From Streptomyces dangxiongensis (lineage in GTDB: Bacteria; Actinomycetota; Actinomycetes; Streptomycetales; Streptomycetaceae): 64,000 nt of DNA. Where the stretch lies: NCBI RefSeq assembly GCF_003675325.1, contig NZ_CP033073.1:2480001-2544000 (forward strand), read 5' to 3'. Positions 23,188-33,843 of this stretch are shown in pieces. The notes beneath the pieces are model-generated. The model searched no databases. It saw only the letters and a program-made list of their open reading frames with translations, and had not been told where the DNA came from. Made by a program: the position numbers and the translations under genes. The stretch's first letter is position 1, and the number at the start of each line of letters is the position of its first letter.

Positions 23188-24387
23188 TCAGGCCTTCGGG
23201 ACCCGCACGATCAGCGCGTCGCCCTGGCCGCCGCCGCCGCACAGCGCCGCCGCGCCGACGCCGCCGCCGCGGCGCTTCAGCTCCAGCGCCAAGTGGAGCA
23301 CGAGACGGGCGCCCGACATGCCGATCGGGTGACCGAGCGCGATGGCGCCGCCGTTGACGTTCACCTTTTCCGTGGAAACGCCGAGGTCCTTCATTGACTG
23401 CACGGCGACCGCGGCGAAGGCCTCGTTGATCTCGATGAGGTCGAGGTCGGAGACGTCCAGGCCCTCCTTCTTCAGAGCGTGCCGGATGGCGTTGGACGGC
23501 TGGGACTGCAGGGAGTTGTCCGGACCGGCCACGTTGCCGTGGGCGCCGATCTCGGCGAGCCAGGTGAGGCCCAGCTCCTGGGCCTTGGCCTTGCTCATCA
23601 CGACCACGGCCGCCGCACCGTCCGAGATCTGCGATGCGGAGCCGGCGGTGATGGTGCCGTCCTTGGCGAAGGCCGGGCGCAGCTTGCCCAGGGACTCGGC
23701 GGTGGTGTCGCCGCGGATGCCCTCGTCCTTGCTGAACAGCACCGGGTCGCCCTTGCGCTGCGGGATCTCCACCGGTGTGATCTCGGCCTCGTACAGGCCG
23801 TTCTTCTGCGCGGCGGCGGCCCGCTGGTGGGACAGGGCCGCGATCTCGTCCTGCTCGGCGCGGCCGATGCCGAGCCGGGTGTTGTGCTTCTCGGTGGACT
23901 CGCCCATGGCGATTCCCTCGAAGGAGTCGGTCAGGCCGTCGTGGGCCATCGCGTCGAGCATCTCCACCGCGCCGTACTTGAAGCCCTCACGGGACTTCGG
24001 CAGCAGGTGCGGGGCGCTGGTCATGGACTCCTGGCCGCCGGCGACGACGATGTCGAACTCGCCGGCACGGATGAGCTGGTCGGCCAGCGCGATCGCGTCG
24101 AGGCCGGACAGGCACACCTTGTTGATGGTGAGCGCCGGGACGTTCATCGGGATACCGGCCTTGACCGCCGCCTGACGGGCCGGGATCTGGCCCGCGCCGG
24201 CCTGCAGCACCTGGCCCATGATCACGTACTGCACCTGGTCGCCGCCGATCCCCGCACGGTCGAGGGCGGCCTTGATCGCGAAGCCGCCCAGGTCGGCTCC
24301 GGAGAAGGACTTCAGCGAGCCCAGCAGCCGCCCCATGGGCGTACGTGCGCCCGCGACGATCACCGAGCTGGTCGTTCCAGAAGACAT
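23188..24387 (-). CDS. Acetyl-CoA C-acetyltransferase (thiolase)
   Basis: Condenses two acetyl-CoA to acetoacetyl-CoA or cleaves 3-ketoacyl-CoA. 399 residues with all active-site elements: nucleophile Cys92 in [36 protein letters not shown] with the catalytic His, and [11 protein letters not shown] with the second Cys. It is cotranscribed with meaB (50-bp gap) and divergent from the epimerase across 150 bp. With the 3-hydroxybutyryl-CoA dehydrogenase at 39858 it could feed butyryl-CoA/ethylmalonyl-CoA chemistry. Confidence 0.94.
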   Translation of the reverse strand: MSSGTTSSVIVAGARTPMGRLLGSLKSFSGADLGGFAIKAALDRAGIGGDQVQYVIMGQVLQAGAGQIPARQAAVKAGIPMNVPALTINKVCLSGLDAIALADQLIRAGEFDIVVAGGQESMTSAPHLLPKSREGFKYGAVEMLDAMAHDGLTDSFEGIAMGESTEKHNTRLGIGRAEQDEIAALSHQRAAAAQKNGLYEAEITPVEIPQRKGDPVLFSKDEGIRGDTTAESLGKLRPAFAKDGTITAGSASQISDGAAAVVVMSKAKAQELGLTWLAEIGAHGNVAGPDNSLQSQPSNAIRHALKKEGLDVSDLDLIEINEAFAAVAVQSMKDLGVSTEKVNVNGGAIALGHPIGMSGARLVLHLALELKRRGGGVGAAALCGGGGQGDALIVRVPKA

Positions 24388-24537
24388 GAGGTGCGATCCC
24401 CTTCCAGCTGACGAGCAGCCGAGGAGTGAACGAGGGTTTACTTCGAATGTACTGAGCGGGCGAGCACGGCGTCACCGGCCTGTCGGTGTGATCGCGCGCA
24501 CGTTGCGTAACCACCCCGGGAGCGCTGCACTGAATCC

Positions 24538-24978
24538 ATGCTGACGCGAATCGACCACATCGGGATCGCCTGCCACGACCTCGACACGACTGTCGAGTTC
24601 TACCGGGCCACGTACGGCTTCGAGGTGTTCCACACCGAGGTCAACGAGGAGCAGGGCGTGCGCGAGGCCATGCTCAGGATCAACGGGACGTCGGACGGCG
24701 GCGCCTCCTACCTCCAGCTACTGGAACCGACCCGCGAGGACTCCGCGGTCGGCAAGTGGCTCGCCAAGAACGGGGAGGGCGTCCACCACATCGCCTTCGG
24801 TACGGCGGATGTCGACGGGGACGCCGCCGACATCCGCGGCAAGGGCGTACGCGTGCTGTACGAGGAGCCACGACGCGGCTCCATGGGGTCGCGGATCACC
24901 TTCCTGCACCCCAAGGACTGCCATGGTGTCCTGACAGAACTGGTCACTTCGGCCCCTGTTGAGTCGCCCGAGCACTGA
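24538..24978 (+). CDS. mce: Methylmalonyl-CoA epimerase
   Basis: 146 residues, glyoxalase/VOC fold. It inverts C2 of methylmalonyl-CoA so that propionyl-CoA carboxylase product and mutase can be linked. Metal ligands are visible as LTRIDHIGIACHD near the N-terminus, SYLQLLEP in the middle, GVHHIAFGT (second half), and HGVLTELVT near the C-terminus. It is divergent from the thiolase-meaB operon, and the grouping fits acyl-CoA mutase metabolism. Confidence 0.93.
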   Translation: MLTRIDHIGIACHDLDTTVEFYRATYGFEVFHTEVNEEQGVREAMLRINGTSDGGASYLQLLEPTREDSAVGKWLAKNGEGVHHIAFGTADVDGDAADIRGKGVRVLYEEPRRGSMGSRITFLHPKDCHGVLTELVTSAPVESPEH

Positions 24979-25009
24979 CCCCCGTACATAAGGGCCGGTA
25001 GGGTTGGGG

Positions 25010-25039
25010 GCGGTCGTCCCCGCACCCGGGGGCGACCGC
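25010..25039 (+). terminator. Terminator after the epimerase gene
   Basis: GCGGTCG (25010-25016) pairs with CGACCGC (25033-25039), extended inward by CCCC/GGGG, 32 bp past the epimerase stop. The rest of the interval to scy (25040-25185) should hold the scy promoter; no clear box was identified. Confidence 0.65.
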
Positions 25040-25185
25040 ATGCCGGGGTCCGGGTTTCGGGGGACGAGCGTCGGGGCGGCAGCCCGTGCTCCGCCGCTGA
25101 TCTGACACCATTCCCCGGGGGCCCCGTCCGGCCGATGGACGGAGCTCGTTGCAGAAGCTGACCAGGGGACGGATGGGACCGCGCA

Positions 25186-28100
25186 GTGCGGGGCTACGAG
25201 AGCCAGGAGCGAGAGCCGGCGGCTGACGTCGACCACCTCTCTCGGTTCGAGGCCGAGATGAAGCGGCTGAGGACCGAGCGGGAAAAGGCGATCCAGCACG
25301 CCGAGGACCTCGGCTACCAGGTCGAGGTGCTGCGCGCCAAGCTGCACGAGGCGCGCCGCACCCTCATGACCCGGCCCGCCTACGACACGGGCGACCTCGG
25401 CTACCAGGCCGAGCAGTTGCTCCGCAACGCCCAGATGCAGGCCGAGCAGCTACGCCAGGACGCCGAGCGGGAGCTGAGCCAGGCCCGCGCGCAGACCCAG
25501 CGCATCCTCCAGGAGCACGCCGAGCAGGCCGCCCGGCTCCAGGCCGAGCTGCACCAGGAGGCGGTGACCCGGCGCCAGCAGCTCGACCAGGAGCTGGCCG
25601 AACGCAGGGCCACCGTCGAGTCGCACGTCAACGAGAACGTGGCCTGGGCCGAGCAGTTGCGCGCCCGGACCGAGGCGCAGGCGCGCCGGCTGCTCGACGA
25701 GTCCCGCGCCGAGGCCGAGCAGGCCATGGCGACCGCCCGCGCGGAGGCCGAACGGCTGACCCGCGAGGCCCGGGAGCGGCTCCAGAACGACGCCGAGAGC
25801 GCCCGCGCGGAGGCCGAGCAGATCCTGCGCCGCGCCCGCGCGGACGCCGAGCGGCTGCTGAACGCCGCCTCCAACCAGGCCCAGGAGGCCACCGAGCACG
25901 CCGAGCAGCTTCGCACCGCCACGGTCACCGAGTCGGACAGCGCCCGCCGGCAGGCCGCCGAGCTGAGCCGGGTCGCCGAGGAGCGGATGACGGCGGCCGA
26001 GGAGGCCCTGCGCAAGGCGCAGACCGAGGCCGACAAGGTGGTCACGGAGGCCAAGGAGGCCGCCGCCAAGGCCCTCGCGAGCGCCGAGGCCGCCAACGAG
26101 ACACGGACGCGCACCGCCAAGGAGCAGGTCGCCCGGCTGGTCGAAGAGGCCACCAAGGAGGCCGAGGACACCAGGTCCGAGGCCGAGCAGTTGGTCGCCG
26201 ACGCGCGGGCCGAGGCGGAGAAGCTCGTCGCCGAGGCCGCCGAGAAGGCCCGCTCGATCACCGCCGAGGAGACCGCCACCCAACTGTCCAAGGCGGCCAG
26301 GACCGCCGAGGACGTCCTGAACAAGGCCTCGGAGGACGCCCGGAAGACCACCAGGGCCGCCGCCGAGGAGGCCGAGCGGATCCGCAGCGAGGCCGAGGCC
26401 GAGGCGGACCGGCTGCGCGCCGAGGCGCACGACATCGCCGAGCAGCTCAAGGGCGCGGCGAAGGACGACACCAAGGAGTACCGCGCCAAGACGGTCGAAC
26501 TCCAGGAGGAGGCCCGCCGGCTGCGCGGTGAGGCCGAGCAACTGCGCGCCGACGCGGTCACCGAGGGCGAGTCGATCCGCGCCGAGGCCCGCCGCGAGGC
26601 CGTCACGCAGATCGAGGAGGCGGCCAGGACCGCCGAGGAGCTGCTGGCCAAGGCCAAGGCGGACGCCGACGAGCTGCGGCAGGCCGCGACCGCCGACAGC
26701 GAGAAGGTCCGCACCGAGGCCATCGAGCGCGCCACGGCACTGCGCCGGCAGGCCGAGGAGACCCTGGAACGCGCCCGCACGGAGGCCGAGCGGCTGCGCG
26801 CCGAGGCCGCCGAGCAGGCCGAGACGGTCGGCGCGGACGCCGAGAAGGCCGCCCGCGAGCTGCGCGAGGAGACCGAGAAGGCCCTGGAGGCCCGCCGTAC
26901 CGAGGCCGCCGAGGAGCTGGGCCGGCTCCAGACGGACGCGCAGGAGCGGCTCGCGTCGGCCGAGAAGGCGCTGGACGACGCCCGCGAGGAGGCCGCCCGG
27001 ATCCGCCGGGAGGCCGCCGAGGAGGGCGAGCGGCTGCGCGCGGAGGCCGCCGAGCGGATCCGTACGCTCCAGCAGCAGGCCGAGGCGGAGGCGGACCGGC
27101 TGCGCGACGAGGCCGCGTCCGACGCGTCCGCCTCCCCGCGCCGAGGGCGAGGCCATCGCCGTACGGCTGCGCTCCGAGGCCGCCGCCGAGGCCGAGCGGC
27201 TGAAGGCGGAGGCGCAGGACACCGCCGACCGGGTGCGGACGGAGGCGCAGGCCGCCGCCGAGCGGCTCGGCACCGAGGCGTCCGAGACGCTGGCCGCCGC
27301 CCAGGAGGAGGCCGCCCGGCGCCGCCGCGAGGCCGAGGAACTCCTCGGCGCGGCCCGCGAGGAGGCCGGCCAGGAGCGGCAGCGGGCCCGCGAGCAGAGC
27401 GAGGAGCTGCTGGCGTCCGCGCGCACCCGGGTCGAGGAGGCCCAGGCCGAGGCGACCCGGCTGGTCGAGGAGGCCGACCGGCGCGCCACCGAGATGGTCA
27501 CCGCCGCCGAACAGCACGCCCAGCAGGTACGGGACTCCGTCGCCGGGCTGCACGAGCAGGCGCAGGAAGAGATCGCCGGGCTGCGCTCGGCCGCCGAGCA
27601 CGTGGCGGACCGTACGAAGCGGGAGGCCGAGGAGGAGGCGGACCGGGTCCGCGCCGACGCCTACGCCGAGCGGGAGCGGGCCGGCGAGGACGCCTCCCGG
27701 GTGCGGCGCGAGGCGCACGAGGAGACGGAGGCCGCGAAGGCGCTGGCCGAGCGGACGGTCGCGGAGGCGATCGCGGAGGCCGAGCGGCTGCGCTCGGACG
27801 CGGGCGAGTACGCCCAGCGGGTGCGCACCGAGGCGTCGGACGCGCTGGCCGAGGCCGACCAGGCGGCGGCCCGCACCCGGGCGGACGCCCGTGAGGACGC
27901 CAACCGCATCCGTTCGGACGCGGCGACCCAGGCGGACACGCTCATCACCGAGGTCCGCGGCGAGGCCGAGCGGCTCCAGACCGAGACGGCCGCCGAGGCC
28001 GACCGGGTGCGCACCGAGGCACTGACCGAGGCGGAGCGGGTGCGCGTCGAGGCCCTCACCGAGGCCGACCGGGTCCGGTCGGAGGCCGTCGCCGGCGCCG

Positions 28101-29101
28101 AGCAGCTCATCGGGGACGCCACCGGCGACGCCGAGCGGCTGCGCGCCGAGGCCGCCGAGACCGTCGGTTCCGCGCAGGCGCACGCCGAGCGGCTGCGGGC
28201 GGAGGCCGAGCAGCTCAGGACGGACGCGGAGACCGAGGCCGAACGGCTCGTCAACTCCGCGCGCGAGAAGGCCGAACGGACTCTGGACGAGGCCCGCAAG
28301 GAGGCCAACAAGCGGCGTTCGGAGGCGGCGGAGCAGGTCGACACGCTCATCACGGAGACCACGGCCGAGGCCGACAAGCTGCTCACCGAGGCGCAGCAGC
28401 AGGCGCTGAAGACCACCGCGGACGCCGAGTCGCAGGCGGACACGATGGTCGGCGCGGCCCGCAGCGAGGCCGAGCGGATCGTCTCCGCGGCGACCATCGA
28501 GGGCAACTCGCTGGTGGAGAAGGCCCGTACGGACGCGGACGAGCTGCTGGTCGGCGCCCGCCGGGACGCCACCGCGACGCGGGAGCGCGCGGAGGAGCTG
28601 CGCGACCGTGTCACCACCGAGATCGAGGAGCTGCACGAGCGGGCCCGGCGCGAGGCCGCCGAGACGATGAAGTCGACCGGTGACCGCTGCGACGCGCTCA
28701 TCAAGGCCGCCGAGGAGCAACTGGCCAAGGCCGAGGCGAAGGCCAAGCAACTGGTGTCGGACGCCGATTCCGAGGCGGGCAAGGTGCGCATCGCCGCGGT
28801 CAGGAAGGCGGAGGGGCTGCTCAAGGAGGCCGAGCAGAAGAAGGCCAGCCTCATCAAGGAGGCCGAGGAGCTGAGGGCGGAAGCGATCCGCGAGGCCCGG
28901 CGCACGGTCGAGGAGGGCAAGCGCGAGCTGGAGATCCTGGTGCGCCGGCGCGAGGACATCAATACCGAGATCTCCCGCGTCCAGGACGTCCTGGAGGCGC
29001 TGGAGTCCTTCGAGGCCCCGGCGGCCGGCAAGGACGGCGGGGTCAAGGCGGGCGCCACCGTGGGTGCCCCCCGATCGGGTGGCAAATCCTCGGACAGCTA
29101 G
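25186..29101 (+). CDS. scy: Scy polarity coiled-coil protein, interrupted by a one-base frameshift
   Basis: Organises the tip-organising centre for polar hyphal growth with DivIVA and FilP. GTG at 25186 opens MRGYESQEREPAADVDHLSR and a DivIVA-like N-terminal segment. About 1,200 residues of continuous Ala/Glu/Arg-rich coiled coil follow, in the long-period (about 51-residue) repeat known for this family. The tail is short and less charged. Frame 1 runs to about 27,133, but the protein continues in frame 2 from about 27,137 (RAEGEAIAVRL) to TAG at 29101. Removing one C from CCCC at 27134-27137 restores a single frame of about 1,304 residues, near the expected length. The frame-1 read-through after this point is arginine/glycine-rich nonsense. 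It is either a sequencing error or a real truncation. Confidence 0.88.
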
Positions 29102-29131
29102 CGGGAAGGGTGGATTCCGGTGTCTTCTGGT

Positions 29132-29157
29132 GGCTTTGCCCGGGTCCTGGGCAAGCC
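29132..29157 (+). terminator. Hairpin after scy
   Basis: GGCTTTGCCC (29132-29141) pairs with GGGCAAGCC (29149-29157) with one bulged T, 30 bp after the scy stop. Confidence 0.6.
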
Positions 29158-29284
29158 GTGCGCCGGTCAGCCACCCGAAAGTGGTGCCATTCTCCAGATC
29201 AAAACCGTATCCGCTCGATGACACACCGCTTCGGCCCCTAGGATTCCCCTTATCACCTCACCGGTCTCATTCGACAGGAACCCC

Positions 29285-30220
29285 ATGAGCGACACTTCCC
29301 CCTACGGCTTCGAGCTTGTGCGGCGTGGGTACGACCGCGCTCAGGTGGACGAACGTATCTCCAAGCTCGTCTCCGACCGTGACAGCGCTCTCTCCCGCAT
29401 CACCGCCCTGGAGAAGCGCATCGAGGAGCTCCACCTCGAAACGCAGAACGCCCAGGCCCAGGTCAGCGACGCCGAGCCGTCGTACGCGGGTCTCGGCGCG
29501 CGGGTCGAGAAGATCCTGCGCCTGGCCGAGGAAGAGGCCAAGGAGCTGCGTGAGGAGGCCCGGCGCGCGGCCGAGCAGCACCGCGACCTCGCCGAGTCGG
29601 CGGCCCAGCAGGTCCGCAACGACGCCGAGTCCTACGCCTCCGAGCGCAAGACCAAGGCCGAGGACGAGGGCGTCCGGATCGTCGAGAAGGCCAAGTCCGA
29701 CGCGTCGCAGCTACGTTCCGACGCGCAGAAGGACGCGCAGTCCAAGCGGGAGGAGGCGGACGCCCTCTTCGAGGAGACCCGCGCCAAGGCCGCGCAGGCC
29801 GCCGCCGACTTCGAGACGAACCTGGCCAAGCGCCGCGAGCAGTCCGAGCGCGACCTGGCCTCCCGTCAGCAGAAGGCCGAGAAGCGCCTCGCCGAGATCG
29901 AGCACCGGGCCGAGCAGCTCCGCCTGGAGGCGGAGAAGCTGCGCACCGACGCCGAGCGCCGCGCCCGCCAGACGGTGGAGACGGCCCAGCGCCAGGCCGA
30001 GGACATCGTGGCCGACGCCAACGCCAAGGCCGACCGCATCCGTTCGGAGTCCGAGCGCGAGCTGGCGGCGCTCACCAACCGCCGCGACAGCATCAACGCC
30101 CAACTGACGAACGTCCGCGAGATGCTCGCCACGCTGACCGGCGCCGCGGTGGCCGCGGCCGGCACGTCCACCGACGACGAGCCGATCTCCCGGGGTGTGC
30201 CGGCGCAGCAGTCCCGTTGA
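29285..30220 (+). CDS. filP: FilP intermediate-filament-like coiled-coil protein
   Basis: 311 residues. A short non-coiled head (MSDTSPYGFELVRRGYDRAQ, DivIVA-like) is followed by an uninterrupted coiled-coil rod from about 30 to 285 and a small tail (ending SRGVPAQQSR). It is rich in Glu, Ala and Arg heptads/hendecads, like Scy. FilP forms cytoplasmic filament networks that stiffen hyphae and cooperates with Scy and DivIVA. AGGAA precedes ATG 29285, and TAGGAT at 29239-29244 is a candidate -10. It has its own terminator at 30255. Confidence 0.94.
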   Translation: MSDTSPYGFELVRRGYDRAQVDERISKLVSDRDSALSRITALEKRIEELHLETQNAQAQVSDAEPSYAGLGARVEKILRLAEEEAKELREEARRAAEQHRDLAESAAQQVRNDAESYASERKTKAEDEGVRIVEKAKSDASQLRSDAQKDAQSKREEADALFEETRAKAAQAAADFETNLAKRREQSERDLASRQQKAEKRLAEIEHRAEQLRLEAEKLRTDAERRARQTVETAQRQAEDIVADANAKADRIRSESERELAALTNRRDSINAQLTNVREMLATLTGAAVAAAGTSTDDEPISRGVPAQQSR

Positions 30221-30254
30221 GTCCGGGTGGCCGTACGGCACAGTGAGGCCGTGA

Positions 30255-30284
30255 GGGGCGGTGGGGTTCCGACCCCACCGCCCC
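30255..30284 (+). terminator. filP terminator
   Basis: GGGGCGGTGGGG (30255-30266) pairs with CCCCACCGCCCC (30273-30284) around TTCCGA, followed by TTT. Confidence 0.88.
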
Positions 30285-30496
30285 TTTCGTGTACCGGGGG
30301 GCCGGAGGGGCGGATGTGTGGACGGCCGCGCGTACGGCCGTTCCGCGCGCCCTCCCGCGCGTAGTCTGGAGCACGAGGGCCGGGTCTCGCCGGGCGGGAT
30401 CCGCAGGACCTGCCTTAACCGGTCAGGGCGGGTCAGGAGCGGGCGGAATCGATCGGGGGCCGAGTGCGGGCGGCGTGGGTCGGAAGGGGTGGCGGT

Positions 30497-30757
30497 ATGG
30501 CGGTCGGTGAACGCGACCTCGAGGACGCCATCCTCGGCCTGCTCGACCGGAGGGCCGCGGGGGCGTCCGTGTGCCCCTCGGACGTGGCCCGCGCGGTCCA
30601 CCCGGACGCGGACGAGGGGTGGCGGGAGCTGATGGACCCCGTGCGCCGGGCCGCGGCCCGGCTCGCGGCCCGGGGGCAGGTGGAGATCACCCGGCACGGC
30701 ACCCCCGTCGACCCCGCCCGCGCCCGCGGCCCGGTCCGCATTCGCCGTCCCGCCTGA
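30497..30757 (+). CDS. DUF3253 protein
   Basis: 86 residues resembling a compact winged-helix: RDLEDAILGLLDRRAAGASV, SDVARAVHPDADEGWRELMD, VRRAAARLAARGQVEITRHG, then a basic end (RGPVRIRRPA). The features fit DUF3253. GGAAGGGG precedes the ATG. No operon partner. It may bind DNA, but that is only a guess from the fold-like pattern. Confidence 0.8.
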   Translation: MAVGERDLEDAILGLLDRRAAGASVCPSDVARAVHPDADEGWRELMDPVRRAAARLAARGQVEITRHGTPVDPARARGPVRIRRPA

Positions 30758-30962
30758 CGGCCGCCGTCCCGGCGCGGCCCGCGGTGCCGCGTGCGCACCC
30801 GCGCCGCCCTCGGGCGCCGGAACTCCGGGTGGAGGCGCGGGCACCCCGCGTGACGTCCGGGCTTTACCCGGTCTTGAGTGGAACCGTCAGCGCCCCGATA
30901 TCCTCCTAACCCTTACGGGGGCGTGTGCCCCGCTGTCCTGAACCTTTCGATGGGTGCGGAGC

Positions 30963-32372
30963 ATGATCGAGGCTGTCGGCCTGACCAAGCGCTACGGCGA
31001 CAAAACCGCCGTGTACAACCTTTCCTTCCAGGTGCGGCCCGGCGCCGTCACCGGCTTCCTCGGTCCGAACGGTTCGGGCAAGTCCACGACGATGCGGATG
31101 ATCCTCGGTCTGGACAACCCCACGTCCGGGTCGGTGACGATCGGCGGACACCCCTACCGCAGGCTGCCCAACGCCCCCCGGCAGGTGGGCGCGCTGCTCG
31201 ACGCCAAGGCCGTGCACGGTGGCCGGAGCGCCCGCAACCACCTGCTGAGCCTCGCCCAACTGTCGGGCATCCCGGCCCGCCGGGTGGATGAGGTGCTCGG
31301 GGTCGTCGGCCTCCAGGACGTGGCCAAGAAGCGCTCCAAGGGCTTCTCGCTCGGCATGGGCCAGCGCCTCGGCATCGCGGCCGCCCTGCTCGGCGACCCG
31401 CAGGTGCTGCTCTTCGACGAGCCGGTCAACGGCCTCGACCCCGAGGGCATCCTCTGGGTGCGCAACCTGATGAGGGCGCTCGCCGCCGAGGGCCGTACGG
31501 TCTTCGTCTCCTCCCACCTGATGAGCGAGATGGCGCTGACCGCGGACCACCTCATCGTCATCGGGCGCGGACAGCTCCTCGCCGACATGAGCGTGCGGGA
31601 CTTCATCTCGGCCAACTCCGCCGACTTCGCGCGCGTACGGACCCCCGACACGGACCCCGAGCTGCGCGAGAAGCTGACCTCCGCGCTGACCGAGGCGGGC
31701 GGGCACGTGATGCCCGAGCAGGACGGCGCGCTGCGGGTCACCGGGCTGCCACTGCCGCGCATCAGCGACCTGGCGCACGAGACGGACGTACGGCTGTGGG
31801 AGCTGTCTCCGCACCAGGCCTCGCTGGAGGAGGCGTACATGCGGATGACGCAGGGCTCCGTGGACTACCGCTCGACGATCGACCAGAAGGCGGGCCTCCA
31901 GCAGCCGCTGCCGCCCGGCGCACAGCCGCCCATGCCGGTCCCCGGCCAGGGCCAGCCCGGCTGGTACGCCCCGCCGCCGCCCCAGCAGGGCGGTCAGCCG
32001 TTCGCCCCGGCGGCGTACGGCGGCGCGCCGGCGGGCGCGTACGGCGCCCCGGGCGCGGGCACCGCGAACCCGTACGCCCAGCAGCCCGCCCAGCCCCAGC
32101 AGCCGGCGCAGGCCCACCAGCCCGCCCAGGTCCCGCAGCCGGCGCAGGCGCAGCCGTCCGCACCGGTCCCGGCCCCGGCGGCCCCCGCCCCCGCGGCCCC
32201 GCAGACCCCGGTCGGCTCGCCGGCGCCGCAGCAGGCGTCCGCCGATGCCGCCCCGGCCGCCCCGCAGGCCCCGGCCGCGGGCAAGCAGACCGCCGCCGCG
32301 GACGCGGCCCCCGCCGCCGCTGCCGCGTCGGCCGCCACCGCCACCCCGACCCAGCCCGAGGACGCCCGATGA
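30963..32372 (+). CDS. ABC transporter ATP-binding protein with Pro/Ala/Gln-rich tail
   Basis: 469 residues. The ABC domain occupies about 1-230: Walker A GPNGSGKST, signature SLGMGQRLGIAAAL (the variant seen in BcrA-like exporters), Walker B VLLFDEPVNGLDPEG, and the H-loop SSHLMSE. A linker follows and, from about 310, a 160-residue tail rich in Pro, Ala and Gln (YAQQPAQPQQPAQAHQPAQ) without visible domains. ATG 30963 was preferred; GTG 30954 is in frame nearby. It overlaps the permease gene by 4 bp. Together they form a two-component exporter of unknown substrate. Confidence 0.88.
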   Translation: MIEAVGLTKRYGDKTAVYNLSFQVRPGAVTGFLGPNGSGKSTTMRMILGLDNPTSGSVTIGGHPYRRLPNAPRQVGALLDAKAVHGGRSARNHLLSLAQLSGIPARRVDEVLGVVGLQDVAKKRSKGFSLGMGQRLGIAAALLGDPQVLLFDEPVNGLDPEGILWVRNLMRALAAEGRTVFVSSHLMSEMALTADHLIVIGRGQLLADMSVRDFISANSADFARVRTPDTDPELREKLTSALTEAGGHVMPEQDGALRVTGLPLPRISDLAHETDVRLWELSPHQASLEEAYMRMTQGSVDYRSTIDQKAGLQQPLPPGAQPPMPVPGQGQPGWYAPPPPQQGGQPFAPAAYGGAPAGAYGAPGAGTANPYAQQPAQPQQPAQAHQPAQVPQPAQAQPSAPVPAPAAPAPAAPQTPVGSPAPQQASADAAPAAPQAPAAGKQTAAADAAPAAAAASAATATPTQPEDAR

Positions 32373-33253
32373 GCACCCCCCAGCCCCCGATGCCACAGGC
32401 CCCGGCAGCCGTGCCCCACCGGCAGGCGGCGCCCGGTGGGCCGTACCCCGGCTACACGTCGCCCATCCCGGTCGTGCGCACGCACCTCGGGCACGCGCTG
32501 GCCTCCGAGTGGACGAAGATCAGGTCGGTGCGGTCGACGATGTGGACGCTCGGCGTCTTCGTGCTGCTCGTCCTCGGTGTCGGTCTGCTGGCCGGCGCCC
32601 TGGTCGACGCCCACTCCGACTCGTCGAGCATGTCCGGCGAGAACCCGCTGTCCTTCGGCTTCTTCGGCCTGCTCCTCGGCAGCATCTGCATCATGACGCT
32701 CGGCGTGCTGACCACGGCCTCCGAGTACGGCACCGGCATGATCCGTACGACGATGACCGCGTGCCCCAGCCGGGCTCGCGTGCTCGCCGCCAAGTCGATC
32801 GTGTTCTTCGCCGTCGCGTTCGTCGTCACCCTGGCCTCGTCCGGCTTCGTGGCCATGGTCCAGGTGTCCATGCTGGAGGACACCGGCGCCCGGTCCCCCT
32901 CCGGCGGCGAATGGTTCAAGGCCACCGTCGGCATCAGCCTCTACATCGCCCTGCTGGGACTGCTCTCGCTGCTCGTCGGCTCGGTCATCCGGCACTCCGC
33001 CGGTGCCGTCACCCTCATGATCGGCGTGCTGCTCGCGCCGCTGGTGCTCGCGCTGTTCATGGCGACGGAGTCGCTCAACAAGGTGCGCGAGTGGCTCTTC
33101 GAGTACTCGATACCGAACCAGCTGAGCGTTTTCTACGCCAACTCCCTGTCCGAGTCCGGCCCCTCGGGCTGGGACCCGCTGTGGATCATGCTGGGCCTGG
33201 CGGCGGCGATGTACGCGGGCGCGTACGCGCTGCTGCGCAGCCGGGATGTGTGA
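32369..33253 (+). CDS. ABC transporter permease (ABC-2 type)
   Basis: 294 residues. A Pro-rich cytoplasmic N-terminus is followed by SEWTKIRSVRSTMWTLGVFV, the usual opening of actinobacterial ABC-2 permeases. About six membrane helices follow, with EYGTGMIRTTMTACPSR between helices 2 and 3. It is translationally coupled to the upstream ATPase (ATGA overlap). No specific substrate can be assigned. The transcript ends just before the convergent zinc-ribbon gene. Confidence 0.88.
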   Translation: MSTPQPPMPQAPAAVPHRQAAPGGPYPGYTSPIPVVRTHLGHALASEWTKIRSVRSTMWTLGVFVLLVLGVGLLAGALVDAHSDSSSMSGENPLSFGFFGLLLGSICIMTLGVLTTASEYGTGMIRTTMTACPSRARVLAAKSIVFFAVAFVVTLASSGFVAMVQVSMLEDTGARSPSGGEWFKATVGISLYIALLGLLSLLVGSVIRHSAGAVTLMIGVLLAPLVLALFMATESLNKVREWLFEYSIPNQLSVFYANSLSESGPSGWDPLWIMLGLAAAMYAGAYALLRSRDV

Positions 33254-33289
33254 GACCCCGGGTACCCGACCCCGGGCCGACGACCCGGC

Positions 33290-33622
33290 CTAGAACCTCG
33301 GCGCGTTACGGGACCGCTGCACCCGCGTGGTGCGGCGGTCCTTCGCGTTCCAGCACGCCTTGTGCCAGTGCCGGCGGTCGTCGACGCCCGAGTACTCCGG
33401 CCAGGCCACCACGTGCGGCACCGCGGAGGGGATCAGCTGGTCACAGCCCGGGCAGCGGTACGTCTTGCTCTGCGCGCTCGCCCCGGCGACGTGCCGAACG
33501 CTCCACTCCTCGCCCTGCCAGCTCTCGGTGGACTGCCAGCCGCCGTACCGGCCGGCGCGGTCGTCCTCGGCGCTCCGGCCCGGTGATCCGGCTGCGTTCG
33601 GTCGGTTACGACGCGGGGACAC
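33290..33622 (-). CDS. Small putative zinc-binding protein
   Basis: 110 residues with a basic, disordered N-terminus, then KTYRCPGCDQLIPSAVPHVV and DDRRHWHKACWNAKDRRT. The CPGC...H...HWHKAC spacing looks like a zinc-ribbon or treble-clef site. Related genes are often mislabelled ATP/GTP-binding, but there is no P-loop. The function is not known. It is convergent with the ABC permease gene and divergent from the luciferase-like gene. Confidence 0.75.
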   Translation of the reverse strand: MSPRRNRPNAAGSPGRSAEDDRAGRYGGWQSTESWQGEEWSVRHVAGASAQSKTYRCPGCDQLIPSAVPHVVAWPEYSGVDDRRHWHKACWNAKDRRTTRVQRSRNAPRF

Positions 33623-33843
33623 GGGACACCTCTCGGGGCTCTACGGAAGCACTAGCCGCCTCCAGCCTACGCGCCGCCGCGCCGGGTACGCGGGGGGAAC
33701 CAACCCGCACAAGTCCCCCTCCAGGGCCGCCCATTCTAAAGACAATCGGCCAATCTCTCCGCGAGGCCGTGTCCTGCGCTCGTGTCAGACGGTTATGCGG
33801 GGCGGGGGAGCTCCGGGTCGGAGCCAAGGAAGCAGGAAATGCG

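Noticed and set aside
27130..27140. Programmed ribosomal frameshift in scy
   Set aside because: CCTCCCCGCG is not a classical slippery heptamer, no downstream stimulatory structure was identified, and the plain one-base indel in a C4 run is simpler.
26528..29224. Very long minus-strand and alternative-frame open frames across scy (up to about 870 residues)
   Set aside because: High-GC coiled-coil coding sequence suppresses stops in all frames. The products are Gly/Leu/Arg-rich nonsense, while the plus-strand frames encode recognisable Scy.
33290..33622. ATP/GTP-binding protein
   Set aside because: No P-loop is present; the Cys/His spacing fits zinc binding instead.
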